Assembly (NCBI RefSeq): GCF_000764305.2
Contig: NW_025941636.1
Location: 124,001 to 188,000, forward strand
Direction: 5' to 3'
Length of the DNA stretch: 64,000 bases
Source of the DNA: Hyalella azteca
Lineage: Eukaryota; Arthropoda; Malacostraca; Amphipoda; Hyalellidae
Shown here: one piece after another, positions 23,401-38,400 of the stretch
Position numbering within the stretch: position 1 is the stretch's first letter
How the letters are laid out: every line of letters begins with the position of its first letter
The notes under the pieces: model-generated
Told to the model about the DNA's origin: nothing
The model's database searches: none
What the model saw: the letters and a program-made list of their open reading frames with translations, nothing else
Made by a program: the position numbers and the translations under genes

Positions 23401-26400
23401 TTAAGTCACATCTCTTCGGCTATCATGTCAAGCTTGTGTGGGAAGTTCCGAATGGCGTCTTTGCGTGCATTGAGGAATAATTTTTATTATAAACAATATC
23501 AAGATTGTAAAATTATCTGATACAAGGTGGCGAATGTATGATTTTGAAGCGGTTTTAAGATACATCGGTTGAATAAATTTGTATCATAGAGGAGGATAAT
23601 CCACAACCAGGACTATCATGTGTCCACTTATATATCTTGAACGTATCACACATACCTAAGAAATAAGACCAAGATATAAAACTAACCTTGCAATTCGCCC
23701 TGAAGTTTTTCAACCGTCTTCCTGAGTCGTTCTATCTCTTGGTTCGCCTGATCGAGGTCGTCCAGTCGCTGCTCCTTGCCGCGGCCGCTGTGGCCGCTGC
23801 TGCCGCCTGCTTGACCAAGCGATGAGACTTCAGGAATTTGTGCTCTGAAGAAAGAATTACGTTCATTTAGATGAGCCACTTGGCCATGCCAGTGGCAATG
23901 GAGATAGTTTATATTATTTGAGTGATAATTGATATATAGAGCTCTAAAACTCATTGGCTGTAACCAAATATTCATTCATACCTAGACAGCGTTTTTCTAC
24001 AAAATTGAATGTTGCTTATTTTCCCAATGAAACTTTTTACAACGACACTCTGATTGTGTTGTTAACTTTTGATTGAGATTCTCAAAGTTCATAACCAAAA
24101 TTTTTTTTCGTCAAAGTTAATAAACGAAATTCACCATTGGCATTATAGGTACTATTGTAGATTCCTAATTATTCATTGATGGCATTTAATATAGCACCTC
24201 TGCTGGGCGTAGGGGTTGTAGTCCTTATAAGCGATGTCCCAGTGTTTGTCAGAGTCTGCATCCTGCGCTCCTGTGCGTTCCCTGAGCTCGGCCAGCTCCT
24301 TGAGTGCAGAGTCGCGGTCCTGCAGCGAGGAGCTGATCTCTCGCCTCAGCGTCTCCAGCTGTAGCAGCAGCGATTCTTTCTGTCAACATAAAGCAATCAA
24401 CGGTCAAAATTAAATAGCAAACAAACAGAGTAGATGATCCCGTTTCATCTTTTAATCTTATAAGCCATTTATTTGAGCCACATCCTAAATAATGGAAGCG
24501 GTCTCAATCAATAAATAATTTCCAATAGATCGTATCACGGTCGCTGACTGCATTGTTACTGTATGCTAGGTACTTGAGTTAACGAAAAGATGAACATTTT
24601 CTTGTTCAAGTAGAGATTTGAAAATAAATAACTAATTTTGAGCTACGTACATATAAACACAGAAATAAAAAAATTCAACTATCAGAAAACAAACGAAACT
24701 TGTTTGACAGCAGCTGTAACTAAAACAAATTTGTTTACACAACATTCATTGTCAGGACGAATTTTATGGATTCAAGAGTAATCAAATATAGTAACAACAT
24801 CCAGATAAAAATAAATTACCTACAAATTTTGTCCAAGTTTAATTCAATTCACACCTAGCAACTCTACAAGTACAAAATAGCCCTCAAACTTTAAATTTTC
24901 ATGCACACTATGGCAGAGATAAACTAAACTAAAATAAGGGGCACCTCTTTGTCACGGTCCTTGAGCGTCTGCTGCTGGGTCTTGATGACGGCGTTGGCTT
25001 GGTTCAACTCCTCCTGCAGCTTGTCCATTTCTTTATGCACCTGCAATATGCACGGTGACGTTAGGTTCAAGTTTCAGCGCTAGATATCATCTTCATATCA
25101 AAGTTCATTTCCCTAGTTTAACAATTCCACATGTTACCAATCCTTGCGAGGATTATCCCTGAAGAATTATGAGAATAAGCGTGGAAAATTTCTGAACAGA
25201 AAGTTATTTTGTAAGGCTCTCGGAGCAAAAAGGCGTGATTACTTCATGCTGCACTTATATTAAACGTCAATGAACTAGACAAGCGAAAAAATCAAATGAA
25301 TGTCTGTCCACAATACAAGTACCAAACGTTTTAATACTAAGGTAATGGTTAGGTAAAAAGCTTCATTTACCAAAATGCACTTTGAGTATTGTAATATTTC
25401 ATGTACAATTAGTGCAATTGAGCAGTTACTGATAAAATGTAGTCCATAAAATGATTGAAAAATGCACAAAATTAAATAATGACTTGAATTAAACTGTACT
25501 CTAAAGGGCAAATCGATGTCACACAATCTCAAATGTTAATTAACAATTTACACCTCATGATATAGGATGGAATAAATGAATGACTTTGTCCACGCTCGAT
25601 CGTCAAGAGTGTACTCAAGCTAAAATAAACCGTACTGCGGTGAGTAAATAGTTATAATAACGTTTTGAAGAGTTAATAAAGAATTTACAACTCATGATAT
25701 AGGATGGAATAAATAAATGACCTGATCACGCTCGCCCATGACGAGCGTGTACTCGTGCATGACGGAGTTGCGTTCCTCCTGCAGCTTCTTGACGTCTTTG
25801 CCGAGGTGCTGGCGGTGCAGCAGATGTCCGTTCATCTCCTTCATGAGCTCCTCGCACTTCTCGCGAGCCTGCAACAATTATAAGCGTCAGATAATTAATT
25901 ATTGTGATCATAAGTCAGGGCTGCACTAGGTACTTGTCTGGAGAGCTGCCAACTTGCCCAAGCGGGCTGGGTTTTTCCAGCCTGGGTGGCCCTACTTCCA
26001 CCTACTTTCCAGCCCACCTATCCACTGGATCCAGGCAAACCAGTGCAAAAACCAAGGTTTGAAAAAAAAACTGTGGAGTAAAAAGCGGATTTCAAAGAAA
26101 ACTGAAGAATACATCAAAATTATTTTATTGTTTTGAATTTTAGATTGCAATAATACAGGATGGAAGCTACCAAGGTAATATCTATTAATCATTCTTGAAG
26201 ATAAACAGTCATCCTATATAAATATAGTGCAAGCCTCGTAAATAACCCACATCAGAGTCCTAAAAAGTACCCATGAATTATAAAGTTTCTAAAATATTAC
26301 TTGGGTCTCTAAAAGTTATTTAGAACATATAACAATATCATGAAATTAAATAAGGAACCGCTAGTAGATATCTTCATATCAAAGTCGATTTTGTGATTTT

Positions 26401-29400
26401 TGAAATTTTGTCTTAATTCTTTGTTGCTTTTTTAGCAATTTTGTCACAACATCGCTGGAGAAAAATATTCAACAGATGTCTTGTGTAACTATGTTAGCAC
26501 TACCCAAACTGTAGGTTTAATATAAATTTAAATTTAGGAGTTAATTCAAATTATTAACTCTTTTTCTCAATGTGGAATAGCAAAAAAAAAAAAAACCTAC
26601 ATTAGCCCAAAAGAAAAAACAATTATATATTTTTACGATGATATTTATTTACACCATACTTTTTGAGACTATAAATTCATGTTTACCATATGTTTTTATG
26701 ATATTCAACTCAAAAGTCTTTAAAACAAGTATAATTTTTTTTAATTAAGAATTTTTAATTACTAGTGCTGCATAATCTAGCTTTCCAGTTCTGCATATTC
26801 TAACTTCCGAGTTATAAAGAACCAGCAATAAAATCCAGTAAATTTTTGAGCATGTACAATACCGTATTAGAAGCCTCAAGGTTTGGTACGAATTTAGAAA
26901 CGCTAAGTCAAATTATTTGTTTAAAGCTAGGTATTAAAGGGTATAAGTGGAAATAGTAACAAAACAATTTTACCCATTTAGCCCGGGGTTTTCTAATAAA
27001 ACCTGGGTGGGTTGGGCAATTTAAAAAACCCTGAATTTCTTAATAAAACCCTGGTGGGTTGGGCATTCAAAAGAACATTTTTTTTTGCAACACTGTCAAG
27101 CGTAGGTCATGCCTTCAAATATATCATGAGCTGGCAAGCAGAATATACCGTCTGTTACTATTTCTTAGTTTTTCTGAAGAAAACGAGCCAAAAAAAATAT
27201 TTAAGAAATTTAGAAACGCTGATAAATACACGAATGACGAAACCTTCCTTCAAAAAGAGTATTCTAGGAGAGACTTTGAGGAATTTTACTCATGATAAAC
27301 TACTAAATCTATTACTTCACAAGTCAATTGAATAATGTACATACCTACGCAACAAGAAAAGAAATAAATTTTCTTATAGTAAGAGAAAGTTGTTAGTCAT
27401 GCAGATAATGGAAAGTTAGTCCACAACTGCTCCAAAAAATAGTCGTGAAATCAAGTACTCCATGCAATATTTATTTCTATTGCAAAACGTATCATCTCAG
27501 AACTCAACAAATGCCCCATCATTAACATATGATGCAGCAAAATTCAATCGATATCTTACATAATCGGCTGGCAATAATAATACAATAATTATGAACAGAT
27601 AATTAAAAAGATTGAAATTCACTGTATAATTTCATGAAATGTACAAATAAAAAATGTACCTTGCGGCCTTCATCCTCGAGTTTGTTCTTCTCCCTGAGCG
27701 CCGTGTCCCACTGCCTGATGGCCTCCGTGCACTGCTGCTTAAGGCAGTTCTTTTCCCTAAGAATTTCATCGCTGAGCTTCTTAATCCTGATGGCCTCCTC
27801 CTGCACATTGAACAATTACATATAAACATAATGAAGTGAGGAGCATAAACAGACATGATTAATGAGTGTAAATGATCAAAGTGACCAATGACTCAGAAAG
27901 CAGAAATAGGAAATGCATTCTTTCTCAAAAAAATCTGTTTGAGAATTTAAATAACAGTTTTAGTTCATTTGCAGTTCTAGTTTTGTAGTTTAGTGCATTC
28001 ATTTATTTTGTAAATGATTTGCATACATATTGTTGATGAGATACAAAATTTATTCACAATATTACTGATGACATTAATTAAAAAACACAAAGTTTGGATA
28101 AAATTATCTGTTTTCATCATCTTTTCATCATAATCATTGCAGAAAAGTTTGGATAAAATTATCTGTTTTCATCATCTTTTCATCATAATCATTGCAGAAT
28201 CACCTGTGCTTGTTCATATTTGGTGGTGAGTGTAGAGTGTGAAGCAGCTAATTCAGAGTATCGTTTGCGTAGTGAGTCATATTCTTCTTTAACATCTTCA
28301 TACTTTTGTGCAGTGCTCATGTAGAGCTGATTAATGGCTTCCCCTGAACCCTCTTGTGACATGGCCTCCTGCACACAATAACAATTCTCTATTACAACAC
28401 GAAATTGACAAGTAATGATCAAGTACAATAATAAAACCAGTTGAGTTATGCTTCCAGCATCATAGTTCAGTTGGGATGCTCCCTCATCTGTCATGCAGAT
28501 AAAGACATGTTTGATTTTCTGCATCAAAATGTTCAGGTTAGAAATGGGAATAACAAGCATAGAAAGTGAACAACAAAATGCATTGTTGTTGTTCCTAGTT
28601 CTTAGTAGAGAGTAATTGCTATTTTCTGCAGTCAAGGCACTTCCAGCATCGAGATGTTGAAGGAATACGGTAGAACTCAATAACTGTACAAGAAAGAGAG
28701 CCTAAATAACAAAGCAAAGAGGATAACAGAATTATTAAAAAAAACGTGGTAATTATCAAAACGAACTACAAACCTAATAGACGTTGAAGCACACAAATGA
28801 AAAAAAATTTCCACATAAAACAATGACACACAGAACAGGTTGGTAAGAGAATATGTATACCATTTAAAAAAAATACAAATGAGAGAAAACCAACCACAGC
28901 TCCAGTTTACACATAATAATGTTCATGAGAAATAAGTAATTAATTAATATTATTTAGTTGATGAAATATATTCATCTGTATTTATTGTATTTAATGCAGA
29001 AATGGTCAATATCTGGTACTAGCAATTTTGTAGATTGAGTGTATTAAAAAATGAGATATTTTACTAATGATGTTATTAAATTAAAATTTCGTTGTAGATT
29101 TACACACAATTCTGACAACACTCTAATGGGTAAAGCCTTCAACATAAGTTATAATCAGACAAATAACTTAATATGCACAGGTAAGAAACACTATGTAATC
29201 TGTGAAAGATGGAACATAACATAATAACTGAGATGGATGCAACCCAAGACCACACTTCAGAAGACTGCACCTCATACACTTGTTATGGGCAAAAACCAGC
29301 AAGTGCTATGATACGCAGTAAGTTTGCACAAAACAGTGAGAAAGCATCAAGTTGACAAATACTTACTAGAAAGTTTTCCTGTGATCAGCCATGATAAAAA

Positions 29401-32400
29401 GAAAAAATTCAGTAACAAATAAGTCAAGATATTATACTTCTTAATTTGAGCAAAAATATTGCAAAAATTTCATGAGCATTATTTCTTCACTTAATACTAA
29501 TTATTTATTTCATGACTAATTAAAGCCAACCAAACATAATTTTATGCAATGGAAGGCTAAACATTTGTGCAAAATAGACGCCAATCATGCCTAAATGTTC
29601 ATAAAAGATAATCATCTGAAGTGTGATATTAGATTGAGTCAAGGGAGCATGCAGCATTGTTGAGGTGACCAGCACCACATCAGACAATGCATCACATGAG
29701 AAGGCAAAACCATGCATCAAGTATTGAGGGTACAGGGCGTGCAAAGGGGTGGTCAGATCCAACAAAGAAATCAATCATGTAAAATGTAAAATGTAATCAT
29801 ATAAACAAGCAAAATGAAAGATCACAGATCACATAAGGGAAGATCCATTATAAAAACTAATAATTTTTTATTTCCATATCATTACTAGAGAGCCGTGATT
29901 TTAGTAAAAACAGAGAGTTTCCCCGTACAAATCTGATTAAACATCAAGATGTCAAGGGAATAAAAATTTACAAACGGAAAGCATTGCAAGATCAAGTGTC
30001 CAATAACGTGATGAAGAACTCTTCCTTGAGTAAAGTACAGGGAAACCTAAGCAAAGATCTCACAAGAAACCACCAGGAACATGTCCATCCCAACTATACT
30101 TCATCAGGCTCACACATATCAAAAACACAAGAAAAGTTATAATGAAATAGGCAATCGAAGAAAACATGTACAAAACAGTAAAAAATTTACAAATTAAGAA
30201 CAAATTCAATAATAGTAAAAAAGTAAAAATATAGTATAATATAAACTGAAAAAATGGAGGTTTTATAAATCAATTAAAATAATTAATACATAGATACTAG
30301 AAATGAGAAGATAACAATTAAAATAATTCAAGTAAGCATTAAGTATTCAAGTAAGTTAAAGTAATTCAACAATTCAAACTCAGACAGTGGTGAATGAACT
30401 GCAGCTCGAGAAATGTACAGCTCAGCAGCCACGTATCAATTACTAGATCTAGTGCAAGCAGATACAACTGACTGTGCAAGCTGCACGTGTGATACCTAAC
30501 CATTAATTAGTCAAAGGAAAGGTTTGAAACCTCGATAAATGAATTTCGAACCAAAGGGTTCAATCACAAAACATCATCCTCCTCAATGATGTCAATGAGA
30601 CACTGAATACACCAACTTTTTGAGCAAACACAACAAACCCTGTGACAAAAAAACGAGGCTGAGAATTGGTGCCGCAGATAGTCCATAGTTTTAGACTTTA
30701 AATCATAACAAGAAAACACATTTGACAAGATTTTTTTCCAGGTGCACTTTGAAGAAAGACTAAATAGGAGCTGAAGACAGTTGCCATATGTCCAGAAACC
30801 TGCTTATTACTGAGCCAGCAAAAATGGTAAACAATGCAGTTGAGATCGCAGAAAAGTAGAGGAAATTTGAACCAATGTAATTTGCTGCCATATTTTTAAA
30901 ACATTTTAACAGCAGGTTAAAGGGAAGTGACACCAAACATTGAAATCGGGACCATCATTCTAATTTAATGAACATACAAGGGCGGCTTCAGTATATACTA
31001 TATATACCTACACTAGAATGGAAAGATCCAGTGCAATAACATTCTTGCTGTGAAAGAATTGCGCTGATTTTGAAATAATTTTGGTATTATTAGCGAATTT
31101 CCAAACTCTAAAATGAGTTTCACAAATTATTACACTTTCTGTTCAAATAATCGGCAGTGAACTTAAATTACATTTAAATAGGTAGGAAATCTGGTGTACT
31201 AGCGAACATATCACATTAAAGTACAAAAATGAATGACCAGGTCCACAAATTGATTAGAATTTGTATTAGAATTTGGTAATTTCAAAGTTTAGGTCACATT
31301 ACATAAAATTTACATGAAAATTTCTGTGAATTTAAAAAGTTTATTTGGGAAATTTAGGAATAAGGTTTGAACCTTCTGGGTAAGTATTTATTTGAAAAGG
31401 TATTGGAATAAAGAAAATTTAGATTCAAAAACAAAATATAACAGACTGCAATGAAACAACAATGTTTCAGTAAATAGTTATATTTACATTACATTATTTT
31501 AACAAAATTAGAAAATTGGTATTATAGGTGATGCGGATGTATTATTTAAATAACATCGAGTTGTGAATTATGTGATGGGAACACTCAAGTAAAAGGATCC
31601 AATCGGGCAGTGAGACCTATGAACATTCTGAATAAAGAACAGTCAATAAAAATTGTAAAATTATCTGGAAGATAGATGAGCATGTAGGAGACTGTCATGA
31701 AACACTTCAAATTCCAATAACAATTTTGAAGCTGGACAAAGTTTGGCCATCAAGCCTTTTAGAAATTAATGCATTATAAGTCTAAATTAACTATAGTTTA
31801 CAGCATGAAAATGAGGTAAAATTTGCAGAGATTCCTGAGCAACAAATATTGACAACAATGAAAGAAGTAAAAAAATTAAAATTGGTTGGCTTTTTGCATT
31901 CCAACTTTCAGGGAAATCATAGAAAACATGGAGGTTCTGTGAGTGGTGGTAAGCATTTTAAATGCTTGAAGCTTCTCTTCAGTCATAATTTCAACAATTT
32001 TAATAAAAAATTAAAAGAGCTCATAATAAATTTAATTTGAAGTAAGCTGGCAAGCACAGAGCCAAATAAAGGTTTGTATTAAGTAGTCAATAAAATACTT
32101 GAATGAGACTTTTCGATGTAATAAGTGCATGAATAGCTTGGAGAGAAGCGAACCCTTACACTAGTAGAATTGAAGTGAGCAATACGAGGGGCGGTGCGCG
32201 GAGGGCTGCTAAAAGTGGAGCAGGTCAAGATTTCGCGCATAAGTTCGTATGAATTTGACCTAAGCACAGAAGAGAGGAGAAAACAAACGTCAAGAGTTGC
32301 ATGATCTGCAAATCTGGGCATCAAAAAAATCATCAATGATATGCAAATGTTGTCATTATTACATTGTAACACATTGGTAGTAAGATTCCATTATGATAAC

Positions 32401-35400
32401 AAGGGATCCAAACAAACACCATCAATATTAGCCAGCATAACCTGGTTAACCTTGTGAACAAATGTTTCTGCGCCATGTGCACATTTTACACTCGCTAAAC
32501 AATGTAGAATTTTTATTCCAATCATCACCATTAAGCTCAGGAGGTAGAAATTAATAGCAACACCAATAATAACCTAAAGGCGATTATCAATGAAGATCGC
32601 ACGTACAGCTAACTAGCCAATAACTGGCAATAAGTGGTATCAGACCAACCCATCTGAGTCTGCATGCTTCAGTCTGCACCATGACATATATGCACAAGAA
32701 CCTCCACAATCACTTCATGAATGAGGTGAGATAGAAAACTATGCTTGATAATAATGCTTGATATAGACAAATCAAAAGGGTTAACCTTAATTTTCAGTGC
32801 ACAACATCCTAAATGATAATTCTTGAATACCATACTGTGTTTATTCACACAATTGAATTGAGGTTACTTTTTTGAACAAGCTTAATAATTCCCAACATAG
32901 TTTGAACAAACCCGGAAATCACCAAATCACCACATATACCGTACGGTACTTAGAAACTACAAATTACATGTTTGAGGTAAAAATTGCTCTTTTCTAAAAA
33001 TAATGAAAGAAAAACACAAGAACTTCAACTGAAATTAAAAAAATGATAATACATGAAATAAAAGAAAAATATTCAAGCAATCTTTGACATCACATCCTGC
33101 AACATTGGTAAATGGTCAGCCATAACCCAAGCAACATTGTATGCATTCCATTTTCACATTCTGGCTTCAGTTAAAGGCTAAGAATAGAAAGAGATTCAGC
33201 AAAGGTGTGAGCTACAGAAAGTGAAAGATAGTTCAAGAAGACTTAAAAAAGCTACACAAACTAAAAATACGTTCTCAACAAAATTATTTCTTAATCCAAC
33301 AATTATGAAATATTTATGAATAGAATCTCGTATAAAATTTTTCATGAAACATTGTAAGATGCAGTTAACAAAAATCATGTCAGCTCAATTTTCAATTATT
33401 GTCTTAATTAACTCCTTGACCAAGAAAATACTCATGGATGTTAGCAATGCAATTTTGTTCAAATATTTCCTACATGCGGCAAGCAATCTGGCAGTCGGGG
33501 CTATGAAATATGGACATGAATTTTTACCCAAAGTCATCATACTGAGCAAACTGAACGAATCCTGGTGGCTTCATTGTAAGAAACTATAGATATTTTTGAA
33601 TCAGATATTTCAGACTAAGTTTAGAAGTAAGATGCATAAAATAAAAGACACCATAATTAAGAGTGCACAAGCATGCATACAGTTATTCAACTGCTTATAA
33701 TGCTCCATTTGATTCATGTTACTGTTTCATTATTTAAAGAAAAATTTCATTTATAATTCTTTTAGAAACTATCAAAATTTAAGTTCATTTAAGGTATACC
33801 GTATACAGTATATGGTTTATCAGTATTATAGTAAGATAGCTATTCTTAGCTCTATCACAGCAGACCACTATTTACAGAGACTTATATAAGAGAATGAATC
33901 CTTCAACAGAAGTGTGAAATTGAGATAATAAAGTAGGCCTCAAAAATAGAGAGAGATCTTGTATGAGCTTACTTGAGGCAGCTCGCACTACAGCGCCTCG
34001 CACTACATCTTTGGTCCAGAGCAGCAGCACAGGGAACAGTCACTACATTGCTACCATTAAGCTCTGCCATCTAATATTAATTCAAGCTACAGCATCTTTC
34101 TACCGGTGCATCTATCCTATCTTAGCTTAGTATCCAGCAATAAAGTCATCATTGACCCATATTTTTATTAGAAAGAAGTTAATTGGTGTATACCAAAACC
34201 TGACCCTAAATGAAAAAAAAAAATTATTTTCAATGAGCTTCAAATAAGGGAGCTAATATTTCACTTGAGATATCAATTTTGTGTTAAACTGAAGAATTGT
34301 GGTCATAACCAGGACAAAATAACATGGCAATTTTCATAAGGATATGAAATCACGTAAAAAAATTCCACTTCGGCAGTGATTATGAAGTTTTCAGATTGTC
34401 AATGTTGGGAGCTGATATAGATAAAATTTTGAATAAAACAGAAAAAGAATTGCTATCTAAAACTGAAAGACTGCAGATATCTCATTGATACGCTGCAGCT
34501 TCACTCACACGCAACGTTTATATAGAAACCATTTATGGGAGACCAAAACCATTCCATAGTTTTATAAAATGCAACTAAATTGGCAGAATATCATGACAAA
34601 TTCATCGTTAATAATTCCACCTGAAAATATTTAGATATTATGCAAGAAGTAAATGCATGAATACTTAGGGCAAGGCACCAAATAGAAGACTAATGAGAAG
34701 CTGTCACCAATGTATGTGTAAAGAGATTGGAATGTTATTTTTTTGAAAAGATTAATCTAAAAAGAAACAGAGTAAGAACTCATTAGCAATATTGTTCGAG
34801 GAGGTACGGTAGTTATCAACTTAAATGGGATCACTTGCAAAAAGGGGTTAAATAATTGCAATTTTATTTGCAGATATTCATCAGGTCTCATTTGCTGTTA
34901 CAGCAACACAATAATATGAGCTTGTGTCTCCCCTAGTACAGATAAGCAATATCCAAGATGTTCATAGAATGAACATTGGAAATTTCATAGCCTTCAGAAC
35001 CATCAGAGCTGAGAACTGTTTTAGGGAGGTACAAGATATGCTTTGAATATAACAGGAACACGACAACACGCATACAGGATACGAGGAGGGATACACTAGA
35101 CAGAAGCAAGCCCACAACATGCAGGCCAAAGAGAGCTACCCATCATTTGATAAACTTGTATATAAGAAGCCATCAAAATTGATACACAATATTCATCAAA
35201 CTATTAAAGCCACCCAGCAACAATTGTAATTAATTGAACTTTGCTTCCAAATAGACAACAATCGAGTTTTCTGGTAGCAGATTTCAGATCACAGTACTTG
35301 ATAAAACCTTGCTCTAACAAGGATCTTGAGACTTGTTGAAACCTTGCCATAATCAGGAAATAACCTTATAAAATTGTTAAAATACCACATTCAATGTACT

Positions 35401-38400
35401 ACTGTTCCCAATTGCAATCAGCCTTCATTTCCTAGGTGTTAATGTGGGCTTAATGAACAGACTGACAGAATTCAGGCTATGTGTAGAATAAACTGAAAAT
35501 GTGTCTCATCCGTTTAATCACTGTTAATACAAATACAATTTACTTACTGATTTTCATCATGCACATTTTCAGCAATGGCATTCTAAAGCACAGAAATTCA
35601 CTTATTTCCATAACTGGTATCATTTAATCAACAAATGCCATCATGCAAGTCATCTGAAAATGATTTTTTAAAGTAACTGTAGCACTAACAATCCTAACAA
35701 TCCAAGACTTTAGCCACTTTTCTAATTTTAGCCACTTTTCTTGAATCAAAAATTGCTTCAATGCCACCAACATAACATTCTTCTCAGCAGGAGGTACTAA
35801 AGCTGTGACCGCTGCATATTTGTAGAAACATTTTCCACGGAAAGCTAAACCAATTGATTTTCATTCAAAACATACAAGCCAAGCTGAGGATCATCAGTCC
35901 ACATGACACAATGACTCAGAAGTGCACAACAGCCACACGAGGATGAAAAGCATAACACTCATCTTGCAACAGGACTCAAGAGCATGAGGATATATTGTCA
36001 CTCATTTAGAACCCATCCTTGATAATGACATACTATATTCAAAATTGTATTTTCTTTTGTATTCATTGATAATTTTCCAAATAGAGTTTTTCTAAGCAAA
36101 CATTTTTCCAGCATATATGTTTCCAGGAAGGCATAGGTAAACACTAAAGCCTGCATAATTGGTGTAGAGGAAGTAGTAAATAGTTTACCTGTTGTTGTCT
36201 TCTCAGCTCAGCTATCTCCTTCCTGTCGTCTTCCATCAAAGTCTGTAAGGATGTCACTTCATCTTCAAGCTTTTGTTTCTCTTGCATAATCTGGAGAATA
36301 TATATTGGTTTATTGTATGAAAACAGCATACAAAGGAGAAATGTAAGGAAATTAGTATAAATTGTAGATAAATTGATACTAAGGCTCACATATTTAAGAT
36401 TTCATGGATACAAATGATCTGTTGAAATTAGACTACCTAATTTCTATAGAGCAGTCAAAAGAACTAACCATAACTAGGTAATTCTTTTTTGTAGAGGGAT
36501 GTATAAATGCATAAGAAGTATGAAGTGCTGTTGGTCTCTTGCTGTCTACTATCCAACATACCGTATGCAATTTGTGAGCATAAAAACAAAGTTTAGTTCA
36601 TTCAAAATATGTGCTTCACAGAAATAAGTACCGGTACCTACCTACTTGATTTGAGACCAGAAAAAAGTAGATAATCGTTACATTAAGGGTATAAAACAAA
36701 TTAGTTTATAGTGATAGATATGAACTAATGAAGGCATGTTCACATCACAGTTTTATGATAAAAAAATACCATATCAAACCATAGCAGTGGCTAGTAGCTT
36801 GAACTCTCATAAGAAGCAAAGCATAACAGAAATAACACTTCTACAAATAAAAATTCCTTGTTTGAATACTTTTAATTTAGTGCAACAAAATTTTTAGAGA
36901 AGCAACAAAATTTGGACATTGGGCTCAGGACACAGACCTCTTCATACTGCATGCGCAAGTTCTGGAGTGAACCATAAGTTGCTTTCTCCTGCTTCCTGTA
37001 ATAGTCAGCTTCCTTGGCAGCACTCTCATACTTTCTAGTGATCTCTTGATTTTGCCTGAAATATCATATCATATCATAAGGCTAGGAAATACAATTACAC
37101 CCTAGAGATTGCACCAATTTTTTAACAATAAATATAAAAATGTGTCTTGAGATTGAAAAACCATAAGCAATTCATGAATATTTGAATAATGCAAATCATA
37201 GTTTGCACTATGGTATTGATTATATATAGAATTGAACAAACAAACAACTATTTTGAGAAGATAAATCTTGTCCAAAGTGTACCAAACAACACATTAAATC
37301 TTCCTGCAATAGCATGCCAGACTTGCCAGTCAATCAGATTTATTGACCTCAAAGAAAATGTACATGTATGACATATTTTCAATTTGATGGAGTTAGAAGA
37401 GCTAGTACTTGAACAAATCAATACCTTGGATGGGCTTTGACAATAAAATTTATTAAATAAATTAAATTTATTTAATTACATTTATTTAATTTATTAATAA
37501 AATTTATTAGCTTTGTTGACTTCAATGTTTGATAGAGGTTTAGCAAGAGTACGAAGTGAGTTTACCACCAGCAAATTAAAACAAATTATAAGATGACAAT
37601 ATTTTGTAATCAATTTACAGGAATGTAATATCCCTTTTTGGAATAACATTTTACCAATATATATATTTTGAAAATCTTTAACCTACTTTCTGAGTGACTG
37701 GATCTCCATGAGTGCTTTCTCGTAGTGCTGCTTGAGAATTTCATAATCTCGCCCTCCAATGCTCGGCTGCTTGCTGCTGATCCCACTGCTGCTGCTTACT
37801 ACAACAGTTAAGTATCAATTAATTCTTGCTGCATAATTATTATCAGCTATTGACACATATAAAAGATATACCATATTTACTTTGTGTTTGTGAGACTAAT
37901 TGCCCAGTAGAAAATTTGTCCCAAGATTATCAGTACATGAATGCATTTAGATTCCATGGTAGGTATGTTAACCAATGACCTAATATTTTGAAAAATCATC
38001 TTGATCAACTTTTCTTTATTACGTATATGCTGTCAAGCAAAAGTTGAATAATTCTTATAGTATGGAAAACAGAGTGATTCTTACAAAATATTCTGACAAA
38101 AAATAACAAATATATTAATAATACCTACATACCTAAATACATAGACACTTAGGAGACACTGAAAAATTCTGTAGATTTTTTCAGGCTGATATAGAAGGCT
38201 CAAGGCAGCATTGCTGCAAATATTATTGGGGTTACATTTCAAGATCCCTCAGTGACATTTGTTCATTCCCATAGCAGTAACACAATTTTTCCCAAGTTAT
38301 TTGTCTTTTAAGTCATTATTTGTTAGGTATTAATACATGTATTCCAAGTTCCTTCAAACTTTTCCCTAACTCTTACTATAAAACACCACATACCCTTCAG

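Noticed and set aside
35548..35582. 35-nt stretch with an acceptor (CTTTAG) and a GTAAGT donor inside the 7.8-kb Dlg5 intron
   Set aside because: 35 nt would break the frame between two phase-0 exons. It could be a poison exon, but the acceptor context is weak and there is no other support.
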